Origin: CAZTQN01 sp964615765
Lineage (GTDB): Bacteria; Planctomycetota; Phycisphaerae; Phycisphaerales; UBA1924
Direction: 5' to 3'
DNA length: 59,429 bases
NCBI GenBank assembly: GCA_964615765.1
Contig: CAZTQN010000026.1
Location: forward strand, 1-59,429
Below are positions 16,162-24,804 of the stretch, in pieces. Positions within the stretch are counted from its first letter, which is position 1; each line of letters starts with the position of its first letter. The notes below the pieces were generated by a model, which searched no databases, was not told the DNA's origin, and worked only from the letters and a program-made list of their open reading frames with translations. Both the position numbers and the translations under genes were made by a program.

Positions 16162-17676
16162 ATGACCATTCACTGGCCGCTCATCCGCACGCTTGCTTCG
16201 AACCCGCGCCGGGTGTTTTACATCGACGACGCGCGGTCGTACCGGGGCGTGGAGATGCTGATCGCGGCGATGCACGTCGCGGACCGCGTTCGCGAGACGT
16301 CGAGCAGCCGCACCGTCGGCGTGCTTATGCCGACCAGCGGCGGGTTCCTGATCGCGTGCCTGGGCGTGTGGATGGCGGGGCGGGTGGCGGTGCCGATGAA
16401 CTACCTGCTCAGCCGCGATGAACTGCAGTACGTCGCGGATGACTGCGAGACCGACGCGATCATCACCGTCGGGCCGATGCTGGACTATCTGAAGGACAAC
16501 GCGCCGCGCGGGAAGCGGATGTTGCGGCTGGACCAGATGAACTTCCGCAGCATGCCGGACGTGCGGTGGCCGGCGGGCGCGCGGGCGGAAGACCTGGGCG
16601 TGCTGCTGTATACCAGCGGGACCAGCGGGCGGCCCAAGGGCGTGATGCTGACGCACGGGAACATCGCGGGGAACATTGATCAGATCCGGCGGTGGGTGAA
16701 GTTCGACTCGCGCGAGGTGTTCCTCGGCGTCCTGCCGCAGTTTCACAGTTTCGGGCTGACGGCCCTGACGCTGCTCCCGGCGTACATGGCGGCGCGGGCG
16801 GTGTTCACGGCCCGGTTCGCGCCGGGCAAGATCCTCGCGCTCATGCGCGAGCATCGCCCGAGCGTGATGATCATGATCCCGTCGATGTACAACGCGCTGC
16901 TGCACGCCAAGAGCGCCACGCCCGAGGACTTTGCGAGCCTGCGGTACATCGTCTCGGGCGGCGAGCCGCTACCGGCGGCGGTCTTCAACGGGTTCCGCGA
17001 GCGGTTCGGCGTGACCATCAACGAGGGGTACGGGCTGACGGAGACGTCGCCGGTGAGCAACTGGTGTCGCCCGGAAGAGTGGCGCCCGCACAGCGTGGGC
17101 GGGGCGCTGCCGGATATCGATCAGCGGATCGTCGACATCGAGACCGGCGCGTACCTGCCGCCGGGGCGGGACGGCGAGGTGCGCATGAAGGGCCCGAACG
17201 TCATGCGCGGGTACTTCAAGCTGCCCGACGAGACGGCCAAGGCCTTCGACGAGCACGGCTACTTCCGCACGGGCGACATCGGACGCCAGGACGAGGACGG
17301 GCACCTGTACATCACGGGACGATTGAAAGAGATGCTCATCGTCGGCGGCGAGAACGTCTTCCCACGCGAGATCGAGGAAGTGCTCAACCAGCACCCGAGC
17401 GTGAAGGACTCGGGCGTGGTCGGCAAGATGGACCCGATCCGCGGCGAGGTGCCGGTCGCGTTTGTCGAGCTGCGCGAACTGGGCGAGGGTGATGCGGGCG
17501 GGGCGGGCGGTGCGTCGGGTCGGGCGGCGTTCGATCAGAAGGACGTGCTGCAGTGGTGCCGCAAGCGGCTGGCGGGGTACAAGGTGCCGGACGAGGTGCG
17601 CTGTGTGGAGATGCTGCCGCGGAACCCGACGGGAAAGGTGATGCGGCGGGAGCTCAAGAAGATGCTGGCTTCCTGA
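16162..17676 (+). CDS. AMP-dependent acyl-CoA synthetase / acyl-AMP ligase
   Basis: A 504-residue ANL-superfamily enzyme that activates a carboxylic acid to an acyl-adenylate, usually then to a CoA thioester. It has the P-loop TSGTSGRPKG (151-160), GYGLTETSPV, the FRTGDIGRQDEDGHLYITGR hinge region and the adenylation lysine in NPTGKVMRREL (K492). The substrate cannot be read from sequence; long-chain acids are the commonest for this type. The start is the ATG at 16162, because the conserved N-terminus begins there; the long upstream extension in the same frame is not conserved-looking. It stands alone, followed by a toxin-antitoxin pair. Confidence 0.88.
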   Translation: MTIHWPLIRTLASNPRRVFYIDDARSYRGVEMLIAAMHVADRVRETSSSRTVGVLMPTSGGFLIACLGVWMAGRVAVPMNYLLSRDELQYVADDCETDAIITVGPMLDYLKDNAPRGKRMLRLDQMNFRSMPDVRWPAGARAEDLGVLLYTSGTSGRPKGVMLTHGNIAGNIDQIRRWVKFDSREVFLGVLPQFHSFGLTALTLLPAYMAARAVFTARFAPGKILALMREHRPSVMIMIPSMYNALLHAKSATPEDFASLRYIVSGGEPLPAAVFNGFRERFGVTINEGYGLTETSPVSNWCRPEEWRPHSVGGALPDIDQRIVDIETGAYLPPGRDGEVRMKGPNVMRGYFKLPDETAKAFDEHGYFRTGDIGRQDEDGHLYITGRLKEMLIVGGENVFPREIEEVLNQHPSVKDSGVVGKMDPIRGEVPVAFVELRELGEGDAGGAGGASGRAAFDQKDVLQWCRKRLAGYKVPDEVRCVEMLPRNPTGKVMRRELKKMLAS

Positions 17677-17736
17677 GAGCACGGGCGAAAGCCGCCGACG
17701 CTAAACTTGCAAGGGTTCGGGGCCTGAGAACTGCAC

Positions 17737-17961
17737 GTGGCGAACAAGACGATCTCCATCGATCTCGAGGCGTATCGGCGGCTGAGCCGGGTGAAGCGGA
17801 AGGGTGAGACCTTCAGCGCGGTTATCAAACGCGTGGTGCGCACGCCCGAGGAACGGCGGGCGTTGCTGCGCGAGATCGACGCCATCGCAATCGGGCCCGA
17901 GGTTGCGGAGGGAGCGCTGGGTGTGCGGCCTCGGGGGAGGGTGCGGCGAAAGGCGAGCTGA
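17737..17961 (+). CDS. VapB-type antitoxin
   Basis: A 74-residue protein in the position and size of a VapB antitoxin. The N-terminal KTISIDLEAYRRLSRVKRKG is typical of the DNA-binding strand-helix region of the VapB group with DUF217-like features, and a basic tail (RPRGRVRRKAS) ends it. It would bind and neutralise the downstream PIN toxin and repress its own promoter. The start is GTG, and the stop is 3 bp before the toxin ATG. A plausible promoter was not found; the gene begins 60 bp after the ligase. Confidence 0.78.
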   Translation: MANKTISIDLEAYRRLSRVKRKGETFSAVIKRVVRTPEERRALLREIDAIAIGPEVAEGALGVRPRGRVRRKAS

Positions 17962-17964
17962 CGG

Positions 17965-18375
17965 ATGGCGGTGTATGACACGTCGGCGCTCATCGACCTG
18001 TTTCTTCGCCCGCGGAGCCCGCGGCGGGAGCGCGTCCGCGCGGTCGTGCGCCGTCACCTGGAACTGGACGAACCGCTGTGCACGACGCGTTTCAACATGG
18101 CGGAGCTGTACGCGGGCGTCGAACAAAGTACAAACCGCGAGGCCCAGGCCGGCATGGTGGACAGGATCGGGACCGTGTTTCAGGTCCTGGAGTTTGACGA
18201 CGCCGCGGCGCGACGATTCGGGCTCACCGAAGCCCGTTTGCGGCGGGCGGGGACACCGATAGAACGGATGGACGTGCTGATCGGCGCGGTGGCGGCGTCG
18301 GCCGGGATGACACTTGTGACCGCGAATCCTCGGGATTTCATCCGAATCACGGACTTGGCGGTCGAATCCTACTAG
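17965..18375 (+). CDS. vapC: VapC-type PIN-domain ribonuclease toxin
   Basis: A 136-residue PIN-domain protein, a Mg-dependent RNase that typically cuts tRNA or rRNA when freed from its antitoxin. The acidic residues sit where expected: D5 (VYDTSALID), E47 (FNMAELYAG), D103 (ERMDVLIGAVA) and, near the end, N121/D124 (TANPRDF). Length and complete motif set suggest an active toxin. It forms a two-gene module with the upstream VapB-type gene. Confidence 0.88.
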   Translation: MAVYDTSALIDLFLRPRSPRRERVRAVVRRHLELDEPLCTTRFNMAELYAGVEQSTNREAQAGMVDRIGTVFQVLEFDDAAARRFGLTEARLRRAGTPIERMDVLIGAVAASAGMTLVTANPRDFIRITDLAVESY

Positions 18376-18443
18376 GAATCGCCCGCCGCCATAACCTCGA
18401 CACCGTCGCGGCATCCCAAGAATCCACGACACCAGGAGCGCAC

Positions 18444-19100
18444 ATGGACCTGTACATCGACACCGCGAATCTCACCGAGATCAAAGAAGCCCACGCGATG
18501 GGCGTGCTCGACGGCGTGACGACCAACCCGTCGCTGATCGCCAAGGAGTTCACCCCCGGGCTCACCTACGCGCAGCGCCTCCGCGAGATCTGCGAGATCG
18601 TGCGCGGGCCGGTGTCGGCGGAGGTCGTGTCGACGGACTACGACGGCATGATGCGCGAGGCCGACGCGAACATCCCGATCGCCGAGAACATCGTCATCAA
18701 GCTCCCGTGCACCGTCGACGGGCTGAAGGCGTGCAAGGCGCTGTCGGACCGGGGCGTGAAGACCAATCTCACCCTCTGCTTCCAGCCGCTACAGGCCCTG
18801 ATGGTCGCCAAGGCCGGTGCGTTCCTCGTCAGCCCGTTCATCGGGCGCATCGACGACATCGCCGAGGACGGCATGGAGCTGATCCGGAACATCCGGCAGA
18901 TCTACGACAATTACGGCCTGCAGACCAAGGTCCTCGCCGCGTCCATCCGGCACACCAAGCACCTGGTCGAGTGCGCCCTGGCCGGGTCCGACGTCGCGAC
19001 GGTCCCCTTCAGCGTCATCAAGCAGATGATGAGCCACCCGCTGACGGACACGGGCCTCAAGAAGTTCGTCGAAGACTACAAGAAGGCCTTCGGCAGCTGA
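18444..19100 (+). CDS. tal: Transaldolase of the small TalC/MipB type
   Basis: A 218-residue TIM-barrel enzyme of the transaldolase/fructose-6-phosphate aldolase family. It shows MDLYIDTANL, the VTTNPSLI loop, the Schiff-base lysine K86 in NIVIKLPCT, and LVSPFIGRIDDI. The residue at the position that distinguishes the two activities is F132 (SPF), which favours transaldolase over fructose-6-phosphate aldolase (tyrosine in known aldolases). It works in the non-oxidative pentose phosphate pathway. AGGAG lies five bases before the ATG. It converges with the glycosyltransferase gene. Confidence 0.9.
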   Translation: MDLYIDTANLTEIKEAHAMGVLDGVTTNPSLIAKEFTPGLTYAQRLREICEIVRGPVSAEVVSTDYDGMMREADANIPIAENIVIKLPCTVDGLKACKALSDRGVKTNLTLCFQPLQALMVAKAGAFLVSPFIGRIDDIAEDGMELIRNIRQIYDNYGLQTKVLAASIRHTKHLVECALAGSDVATVPFSVIKQMMSHPLTDTGLKKFVEDYKKAFGS

Positions 19101-19125
19101 GCCGGAAGGGCGAAGGCGGCGGATA

Positions 19126-20223
19126 TCACGGACGCGGAGGAGGCTGGGACGTCCCGGTCTCCTCCGGGTACGCGCGCTCGACGATCACCTCCGCCGAGTC
19201 CTTCAGATGGCGGTAGATGCGGGCCAGGTACTCGCCGATGATCCCGAGGAACAGCCCGTTGATGCCGATGCCCATGAGCGTCAGCACGGCAAGCGTGGTG
19301 AACCCGGCCGGCCACGACGTCCCGAACAGCACGCGGGCCAGCGAGTAGCCCACGATCAGCACCACCGCGACCAGCGAGATGACCAGCCCGGTGTACGTCG
19401 CCAGGCGCAGCGGCACGGTGGAATGGCTGAGCGTCGCGTCGAGCGCGAGGGCCATCAAGCGCGTGAAGTTGAACTTGCTGGCGCCGGCGATGCGCCGGTC
19501 GCGGTCGTACGGCACGCCGATCTGGTTGAACCCCATCGCCGCGATCCGCCCGCGGATGTACAGGTGCGGGTCGCGGATCTTGGCGACCTGGTCGATGACG
19601 CGCCGGTCGATGAGTCGGAAGTCGCCGACGTCGGCGGGCAGGTCGTCCTCCGCGATGCGGTTCAGCAGGCGGTAGAAGACCTTGCGGGCCAGTTGGATGA
19701 TCGGCCCTTCCTGCCGCGAGCGGCGGACGCCGTAGACGACCTGGTAGCCCTGCTCCCACTTTTCGAGGAACTGGGCGATGACGGCGGGCGGGTCTTCAAG
19801 GTCGGCGTCGAGCTGCACGGCGGCGTCGCCGCGGGCGTGCCGATAGCCGGTCTGGATCGAGCGCTGGTACCCGAAGTTGCGCGAGAAGCGGAGGATGCGG
19901 ACGCGCGGATCGGTCCGGGCGATCGCCGCGACCTTCTCGAAGGTCGCGTCGGTCGAGTGGTTGTCGGTGAAGACCAGTTCGAAGTCGTACGCCGCTCCCG
20001 GCGCGCCGGGCCCGTCGAAGAACGCGCACACCGCCTGGTAGCAGCGCTCGACGTTGGCCTCTTCGTTGTACGCCGGGGTACAGACGGAGATGAGCTTGCG
20101 CCGGCCGCCGCGGGGCGTCTCAACGCCGGCGGCGTGCACCGATACCGCGACGGGGCGCGACGGGGCGAGCGTGTGGCCCGGTGCGGGGTGCGCGGTCGAC
20201 GTGCTGGAGGTCGCGGCGGACAT
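19126..20223 (-). CDS. Family 2 glycosyltransferase (DPM1/GtrB-like)
   Basis: A 365-residue membrane-anchored GT2 enzyme. After an about 40-residue unconserved N-terminus come SVCTPAYNEEANVERCYQAV, FTDNHSTDAT, the metal-binding DAD in QLDADLEDPPAV (139-141), and two C-terminal membrane helices (TGLVISLVAVVLIVGYSLA and TLAVLTLMGIGINGLFLGII). These features are typical of enzymes that transfer a sugar to a polyprenyl phosphate carrier. It is the last gene of the surface-sugar cluster. The ATG at 20223 is preferred; a GTG at 20265 in the tandem-repeat region is the alternative. Confidence 0.85.
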   Translation of the reverse strand: MSAATSSTSTAHPAPGHTLAPSRPVAVSVHAAGVETPRGGRRKLISVCTPAYNEEANVERCYQAVCAFFDGPGAPGAAYDFELVFTDNHSTDATFEKVAAIARTDPRVRILRFSRNFGYQRSIQTGYRHARGDAAVQLDADLEDPPAVIAQFLEKWEQGYQVVYGVRRSRQEGPIIQLARKVFYRLLNRIAEDDLPADVGDFRLIDRRVIDQVAKIRDPHLYIRGRIAAMGFNQIGVPYDRDRRIAGASKFNFTRLMALALDATLSHSTVPLRLATYTGLVISLVAVVLIVGYSLARVLFGTSWPAGFTTLAVLTLMGIGINGLFLGIIGEYLARIYRHLKDSAEVIVERAYPEETGTSQPPPRP

Positions 20224-20267
20224 GGATCGGCATTGTACGGAGCCGGCGGGCGGCTCGCCCTGCACCC

Positions 20268-20322
20268 GTTCACCCGGCCCGGTTGACCCGGCCGGTTTGA
20301 CCCGGTCAGGTTCACCCGGCCT
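20268..20322. repeat. Four tandem copies of a 13-15-bp unit
   Basis: GTTCACCCGGCCC, GGTTGACCCGGCC, GGTTTGACCCGGTCA and GGTTCACCCGGCCT follow each other without gaps. The last copy carries the stop codon of the SDR gene; the others lie in the gap before the glycosyltransferase gene. The unit could be a tandem protein-binding site or simply slippage-prone sequence. Confidence 0.6.
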
Positions 20323-21214
20323 GAACGACCGACGCGAGACCGTCCTCCAGCCGCACGCGGGCGGCCCATCCCGGCACCGGCGGGAGCGTGTCGATCGGGT
20401 GCATGATCTGGTGGGCCGGGTACGCCGAGGCGCCCCAGTTGACGCGCACCGGCTTGCCCGCGGCCCGTTCGAGCGTGTCGACGATGGCCCGGAGGGTCAT
20501 GCTCCGCCCGGTGCACACGCCGAAGACCGGGGCCGTGTCCGGGTCGGCCCGCCCGGGAAGGGCAAGCGGCTCCTCGCACTCGGCGGCGGCGACGAACGCG
20601 CGGGCGACGTCCTCGACGTGCACCATGTCCAGACGCTGCTCGCCGGGCGAGAGCGGGACGGTCTCGCCGGTGGTCATGGCGCGGACGAGGCGTGGGAGCA
20701 GTTTCGGGCGCGGGTCGCGCGGGCCGTAGACGTCGAAGAGCGCGAGCGTGGCGCCGTCGAACGAGCCGCGTGCGACAAAGTGATCGAGCATGACGCGGAA
20801 GGCGGACTTGGTGGCGGCGTAGAAGGTGTTGGGCCCGGCGTGCCCGCGCTCGCCGAACTCCCAGTAACTCCCCGCCGAGAGCACGCGCCGCACGCGGGCC
20901 TGCGCGGCGCACGCGAGCACCTGGGCCCCGAGCACGAGGGCCGGCTGGACGATGGGGACCACATCTTCAGGCGAAGATCCCGCGCGTGACGACGCGGCGA
21001 GATGGATGACGACCTCCGGCCGCGCGTCGCGCATGGCCCGTTCAACCGACGGCGTCGAGCCGTCGTACACGTGCCACGCGATCGCCGCGTCCCCCGCGCT
21101 GGCGGGCGGCACGGGCTCGATCGTCAGCCCGTGCACGCGGTGCCCGTGCGCGATCAGGGCGCTGGTCAGATGCCCGCCGAGGTACCCGCTGGCGCCGGTG
21201 ATCAGGACGTTCAT
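20312..21214 (-). CDS. NAD-dependent epimerase/reductase (extended SDR)
   Basis: A 300-residue short-chain dehydrogenase of the nucleotide-sugar type: GASGYLGG (7-14) for NAD(P), the active-site S114-G115-S116 region, and Y132-x3-K136 (FYAATKSAF). Its place directly after rfbG suggests it acts on the CDP-sugar made by RfbF/G/H, for example as the final 4-keto reductase giving CDP-paratose or CDP-abequose, or as an epimerase. Exact stereochemistry cannot be read from the sequence. ATG at 21214; it lies 55 bp after rfbG. Confidence 0.8.
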   Translation of the reverse strand: MNVLITGASGYLGGHLTSALIAHGHRVHGLTIEPVPPASAGDAAIAWHVYDGSTPSVERAMRDARPEVVIHLAASSRAGSSPEDVVPIVQPALVLGAQVLACAAQARVRRVLSAGSYWEFGERGHAGPNTFYAATKSAFRVMLDHFVARGSFDGATLALFDVYGPRDPRPKLLPRLVRAMTTGETVPLSPGEQRLDMVHVEDVARAFVAAAECEEPLALPGRADPDTAPVFGVCTGRSMTLRAIVDTLERAAGKPVRVNWGASAYPAHQIMHPIDTLPPVPGWAARVRLEDGLASVVQAG

Positions 21215-21269
21215 CGCGGGCTCGGCTCGGGGTGCATCACGCGGGGGTGTGGGTGGAGGGGAGACGCGT

Positions 21270-22418
21270 TCAGCGCAACGAAGGCGAGCACGCGGCGATC
21301 TGCTCGTGCGTCAAGCGCAGCAGGCTCGCGGCGTTGGCGGCGGCGGCCAGGCGATACCACGCCGCGGTGAGGTCGACCGCGCGGTGGAACGGGATGCCCG
21401 GCAGCCAGCCCAGGCGCGCTCGCGCGAGCGTCGGATCGAGCATCAGGGCCCGGGCCTCGTGCGGGGCACCGACCTGCGGCTCATGCCGCCATGACGCCGG
21501 CGTGCCGCCGGAGCCCGACGCGTTCCACGCGGCGGTGAACGCGTCGATCACCGAGCGGACGGTGAGGGCCTGGTGCACTTCGGGCCCGAAGTTGAACGCC
21601 GTCCCGGCGGCCGGGCCGTGCTCGACCAGCGCGCGGGCCAGCGCGAGATACCCGCCCAGCGGGTCCATCACGTGCTGCCACGGGCGGATGCTGTCAGGGC
21701 TGCGGATGACGACCTGCCGCCCCGCGGCGAAGGCGCGGGCGGCGTCGGGCAGAAGTCGGTCGGCCGACCAGTCGCCCCCGCCGAAGACGTTCCCCGCGCG
21801 GGCGCTGGCGACGGCGCACTTCACCTCGCCGCCGGCTTCGAAGAACGAGCGGCGGTAGGCGTCGGTGACGAGTTCGGCGCAGGCCTTGGAGTTGCTGTAC
21901 GGGTCGCGCCCGCCCAGGCGGTCGGTCTCGCGATAGGCGTACACCCACTCGCGGTTCTCGTAGCACTTGTCGGTGGTGACGACGACGATGGCGCGGACCG
22001 AGGGCGTGTGCCGGCAGGCTTCCAGCAGGTTCGCCGTGCCCATCACGTTGGTCGCGTAGGTGCGCAGTGGCTCGGCGTACGAGCGGCGGACGAGCGCCTG
22101 GGCGGCCATGTGGATGACGACCTCGGGCTGGGCCCGTCGGACGCACGCCGCGAGCGACTCGGCGTCGCACACGTCGCCGACGGTGTGCTCGCACACACTG
22201 TGCAGATCGAGCAGGCGGAACATGCTCGGCTCGGTGTCGGGCGCCAGGGCGTAGCCCGAGACGACGGCGCCGAGGTTCTTTAGCCACAGCGTGAGCCAGG
22301 AGCCCTTGAAGCCGGTGTGCCCGGTGACGAGGACGCGCCGGCCGCGCCAGAACTCGGGCGTCGGCGCGAACCGTCCGAGGGGCGCATCGCCGGCGTGACC
22401 AGCGGTTTGCGTGCTCAC
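21270..22418 (-). CDS. rfbG: CDP-glucose 4,6-dehydratase
   Basis: A 382-residue extended SDR that converts CDP-glucose to CDP-4-keto-6-deoxyglucose. It has TGHTGFKGSW (32-41), VTTDKCYENREWVYAYRETD, GGRDPYSNSKACAE with the catalytic YxxxK, and SARAGNVFGGGDW, all typical of RfbG. The GTG at 22418 is chosen because it overlaps the rfbF stop as GTGA; the longer open frame upstream is a shadow of rfbF. The N-terminal about 20 residues are unconserved. Confidence 0.92.
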   Translation of the reverse strand: MSTQTAGHAGDAPLGRFAPTPEFWRGRRVLVTGHTGFKGSWLTLWLKNLGAVVSGYALAPDTEPSMFRLLDLHSVCEHTVGDVCDAESLAACVRRAQPEVVIHMAAQALVRRSYAEPLRTYATNVMGTANLLEACRHTPSVRAIVVVTTDKCYENREWVYAYRETDRLGGRDPYSNSKACAELVTDAYRRSFFEAGGEVKCAVASARAGNVFGGGDWSADRLLPDAARAFAAGRQVVIRSPDSIRPWQHVMDPLGGYLALARALVEHGPAAGTAFNFGPEVHQALTVRSVIDAFTAAWNASGSGGTPASWRHEPQVGAPHEARALMLDPTLARARLGWLPGIPFHRAVDLTAAWYRLAAAANAASLLRLTHEQIAACSPSLR

Positions 22419-23185
22419 GTCCACACCTTCCACGGGGCCTCGCCGCTGCTCCAGAGTTCTTCGAGGAGTTTCTTCTCGCGCAGCGTGTCCATCGGCTGCC
22501 AGAACCCGCGGTGCTCGAAGGCCATGAGTTGGCCGTCTTCGGTCAGGCGCTCCATGGGCTCGCGCTCCCAACTGGTGGCGTCGCCCTCAACATACTTGAG
22601 CGCGCCGGGCTCGAGCACGAAGAACCCGCCGTTGATGAGCGAGGACGTCTGCGTGGGTTTTTCCAGCATGCGCGTGACGCGCCCGCGATCGGTCTCGAGC
22701 ACGCCGAAACGCCCAGGCGGGCTGATCGCCGTGACCGTCGCGAGCTTGCCGTGCGACTTGTGGAAGGCGATGGCGGCGGAGACGTTGACGTCGCTCACGC
22801 CGTCGCCGTAAGTCATGCAGAAGGGCCCGTCCTCGACGTACCGGGCGATGCGCCGGAGGCGCCCGCCCGTCATGGTGTTCATGCCGGTGTCGATGAGCGT
22901 GACGCGCCAGGGCTCGGCGGCGTTCTGGTGCACCTCGATGGAGCGGCTCTTGATGTCGAGCGTCACGTCGCACTGGTGCAGGAAGTAGTTGGCGAAGTAC
23001 TCCTTGATGATGTAGCCCTTGTACCCCAGGCAGATCACGAAGTCGTTGATCCCGTGGGCGGAGTAGATCTTCATGATGTGCCAGAGGATCGGGCGACCGC
23101 CGATGTCGACCATCGGCTTGGGCTTGGTCTCCGTCTCTTCGCTGAGCCGCGTGCCCAGCCCGCCGGCGAGGATGACGGCCTTCAT
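22415..23185 (-). CDS. rfbF: Glucose-1-phosphate cytidylyltransferase
   Basis: A 256-residue enzyme, the same length as characterised RfbF, that forms CDP-glucose from CTP and glucose-1-phosphate. It starts MKAVILAGGLGTRLSEETE with KPKPMVDIGG, the nucleotide-binding loop, and contains YGDGVSDV and EKPTQTSSLINGGFFV. ATG at 23185 overlaps the rfbH stop as ATGA. It is the committed first step of the CDP-dideoxyhexose route in this cluster. Confidence 0.94.
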   Translation of the reverse strand: MKAVILAGGLGTRLSEETETKPKPMVDIGGRPILWHIMKIYSAHGINDFVICLGYKGYIIKEYFANYFLHQCDVTLDIKSRSIEVHQNAAEPWRVTLIDTGMNTMTGGRLRRIARYVEDGPFCMTYGDGVSDVNVSAAIAFHKSHGKLATVTAISPPGRFGVLETDRGRVTRMLEKPTQTSSLINGGFFVLEPGALKYVEGDATSWEREPMERLTEDGQLMAFEHRGFWQPMDTLREKKLLEELWSSGEAPWKVWT

Positions 23186-24663
23186 CGCGTGCCTCCCGAA
23201 ACACCGGCGCGGGACAGGATGTCCTGCATGACGCTGAGCATGTACTCGCGCTCGGCCGGGCCGATCCCGGGCCAGACGCCGATCCAGAACGTGTCGTTCA
23301 TCGTCTTGTCCGTGTTCGCGAGCGTGTCCGCAACGCGGTACTGCACGCCCTGGAACGCGGGCTGACGCACCAGGTTGCCCGCGAACAGCAGACGCGTCCC
23401 GATCTTGCGGGCTTCGAGCTCCCGCACCACCTCGCGCCGCTGCAAGGGCGAGCCGTCGCGGATCGTGAGCGGGAGCCCGAACCAGCTCGGCTCCGCCCCG
23501 GGCAGGGCGGTGGGCAGGTGCAGATGCTCCTCGGCCGCCATCGCCTTGAGCCCCGCCGTCAGCAGCGCGAAGTTCTCGCGACGGCGGGCGATAAACCCGT
23601 CGAGCTTGTCGAGCTGCGACAGCCCGATGGCGCACTGCATGTCGGTCATCTTGAGGTTGTAGCCGAGGTGCGAGTAGATGTACTTGTGGTCGTAGCCGGC
23701 GGGCAGTTCGCCCAGTTGCCAGTCGAACCGCTTGCCGCAGGTGTTGTCCTTGCCGGGCGGGCACCAGCAGTCGCGCCCCCAGTCGCGGAGCGACTCGATC
23801 GCGCGGCGGAGCACGCCGCTGTCGGTCATCACCGCGCCGCCCTCGCCGGTGGTGATGTGGTGCGCGGGGTAGAACGAGAGTGTCGCGACATCGCCGAAGG
23901 TGCCCACCGGCTTGCCGCCCAGCGTCGCGCCGAACGCGTCGCAGCAGTCTTCGACCAGGTACAGCCCGTGCTTCTCGGCGATCTTCGCGAGGGCCGCCGC
24001 GTCGAACGGGTTGCCCAGCGTGTGGGCCATCATGATCGCGCGGGTCTTGGGCGTGATGGCGGCTTCGACGGCGGCCGGCGTGGCGTTGTGCGTCGATAGG
24101 TCGACGTCCACGAACACCGGCACACACCCGCACTGCACGATCGGCGCCACCGTTGTCGGAAAGCCCGCCGCCACCGTGATGACCTCGCTGCCCGGGGTGA
24201 TGGGCCCGCGGTCGTCCTTGCCGGTGAGCGTGCGGCTGGTGAGGCTGGCAAACGCCAGCAGGTTGGCCGCCGAGCCCGAGACCGTCGCGCGGGCGTGCTT
24301 GGTCCCGAAGCGCCGGGCCAGGCGCTCTTCGAACGCATCGCTGAAACGCCCGGTCGTCAGCCAGAGGTCGAGCGAGGCTTCGATGAGTTGCCGCAGGTCG
24401 GCCGCGTCCAGCACCTTGCCGGTGACGGGCACGTACGTCTGCCCCGGCACGAAGGCGCGCGCGGGGCGGGCATCGAAGAAGCGGTCGGCGGCGTCGAGGA
24501 CCGCGCGGCGCGGGTCCGCCGCGCTCCCCCCGGCGCCCGCGGCTCCGACGGGCACTTCCACCGGGGCTCGCCCGGCCGTCAGCGTCGTGTTGACCGGGCC
24601 GCCCGGCGTGCTCGCGCACGCGGAGTCCGAGCCGTTGCAGCACCCGTTTCCGCGCTCGTCCAT
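23182..24663 (-). CDS. rfbH: CDP-4-keto-6-deoxyglucose 3-dehydrase (E1, RfbH/AscC type)
   Basis: A 493-residue PMP-dependent enzyme that removes the C3 hydroxyl of CDP-4-keto-6-deoxyglucose. The usual PLP lysine is replaced by histidine in FYPAHHITTGEGGA (H268/H269), the hallmark of E1. The iron-sulfur cysteine pattern C-x57-C-x-C-x7-C is complete (C241, C299, C301, C309). An about 50-residue N-terminal extension rich in C, S, G and A is unusual. GGAAGGAG precedes the ATG at 24663. A dedicated E3 reductase (RfbI/AscD), normally needed by E1, is not in the window. First gene of the rfbHFG string. Confidence 0.93.
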   Translation of the reverse strand: MDERGNGCCNGSDSACASTPGGPVNTTLTAGRAPVEVPVGAAGAGGSAADPRRAVLDAADRFFDARPARAFVPGQTYVPVTGKVLDAADLRQLIEASLDLWLTTGRFSDAFEERLARRFGTKHARATVSGSAANLLAFASLTSRTLTGKDDRGPITPGSEVITVAAGFPTTVAPIVQCGCVPVFVDVDLSTHNATPAAVEAAITPKTRAIMMAHTLGNPFDAAALAKIAEKHGLYLVEDCCDAFGATLGGKPVGTFGDVATLSFYPAHHITTGEGGAVMTDSGVLRRAIESLRDWGRDCWCPPGKDNTCGKRFDWQLGELPAGYDHKYIYSHLGYNLKMTDMQCAIGLSQLDKLDGFIARRRENFALLTAGLKAMAAEEHLHLPTALPGAEPSWFGLPLTIRDGSPLQRREVVRELEARKIGTRLLFAGNLVRQPAFQGVQYRVADTLANTDKTMNDTFWIGVWPGIGPAEREYMLSVMQDILSRAGVSGGTR

Positions 24664-24804
24664 CGAAACTCCTTCCCCCGCCGCTCGCGCCCCCCGGCCC
24701 ATCGCCGGAGGATCGGGAGTGTAACGGGGTTGGGCCTGCCGCCCACCGGAGCCGCGGCTGCCGGCGCAAAGCCCAGGAAAGCCGGGCCCGCCGCCCAGCC
24801 CCGC

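Noticed and set aside
15832..16905. Upstream extension of the HEAT-protein frame and antisense of the acyl-AMP ligase
   Set aside because: The signal peptide starts at 15831 with a ribosome-binding site, and the extension lies opposite a well-supported gene.
18444..19100. Naming the small TalC-like enzyme fructose-6-phosphate aldolase
   Set aside because: The discriminating residue in LVSPF is phenylalanine, as in transaldolases, rather than tyrosine; the aldolase name is therefore less likely.
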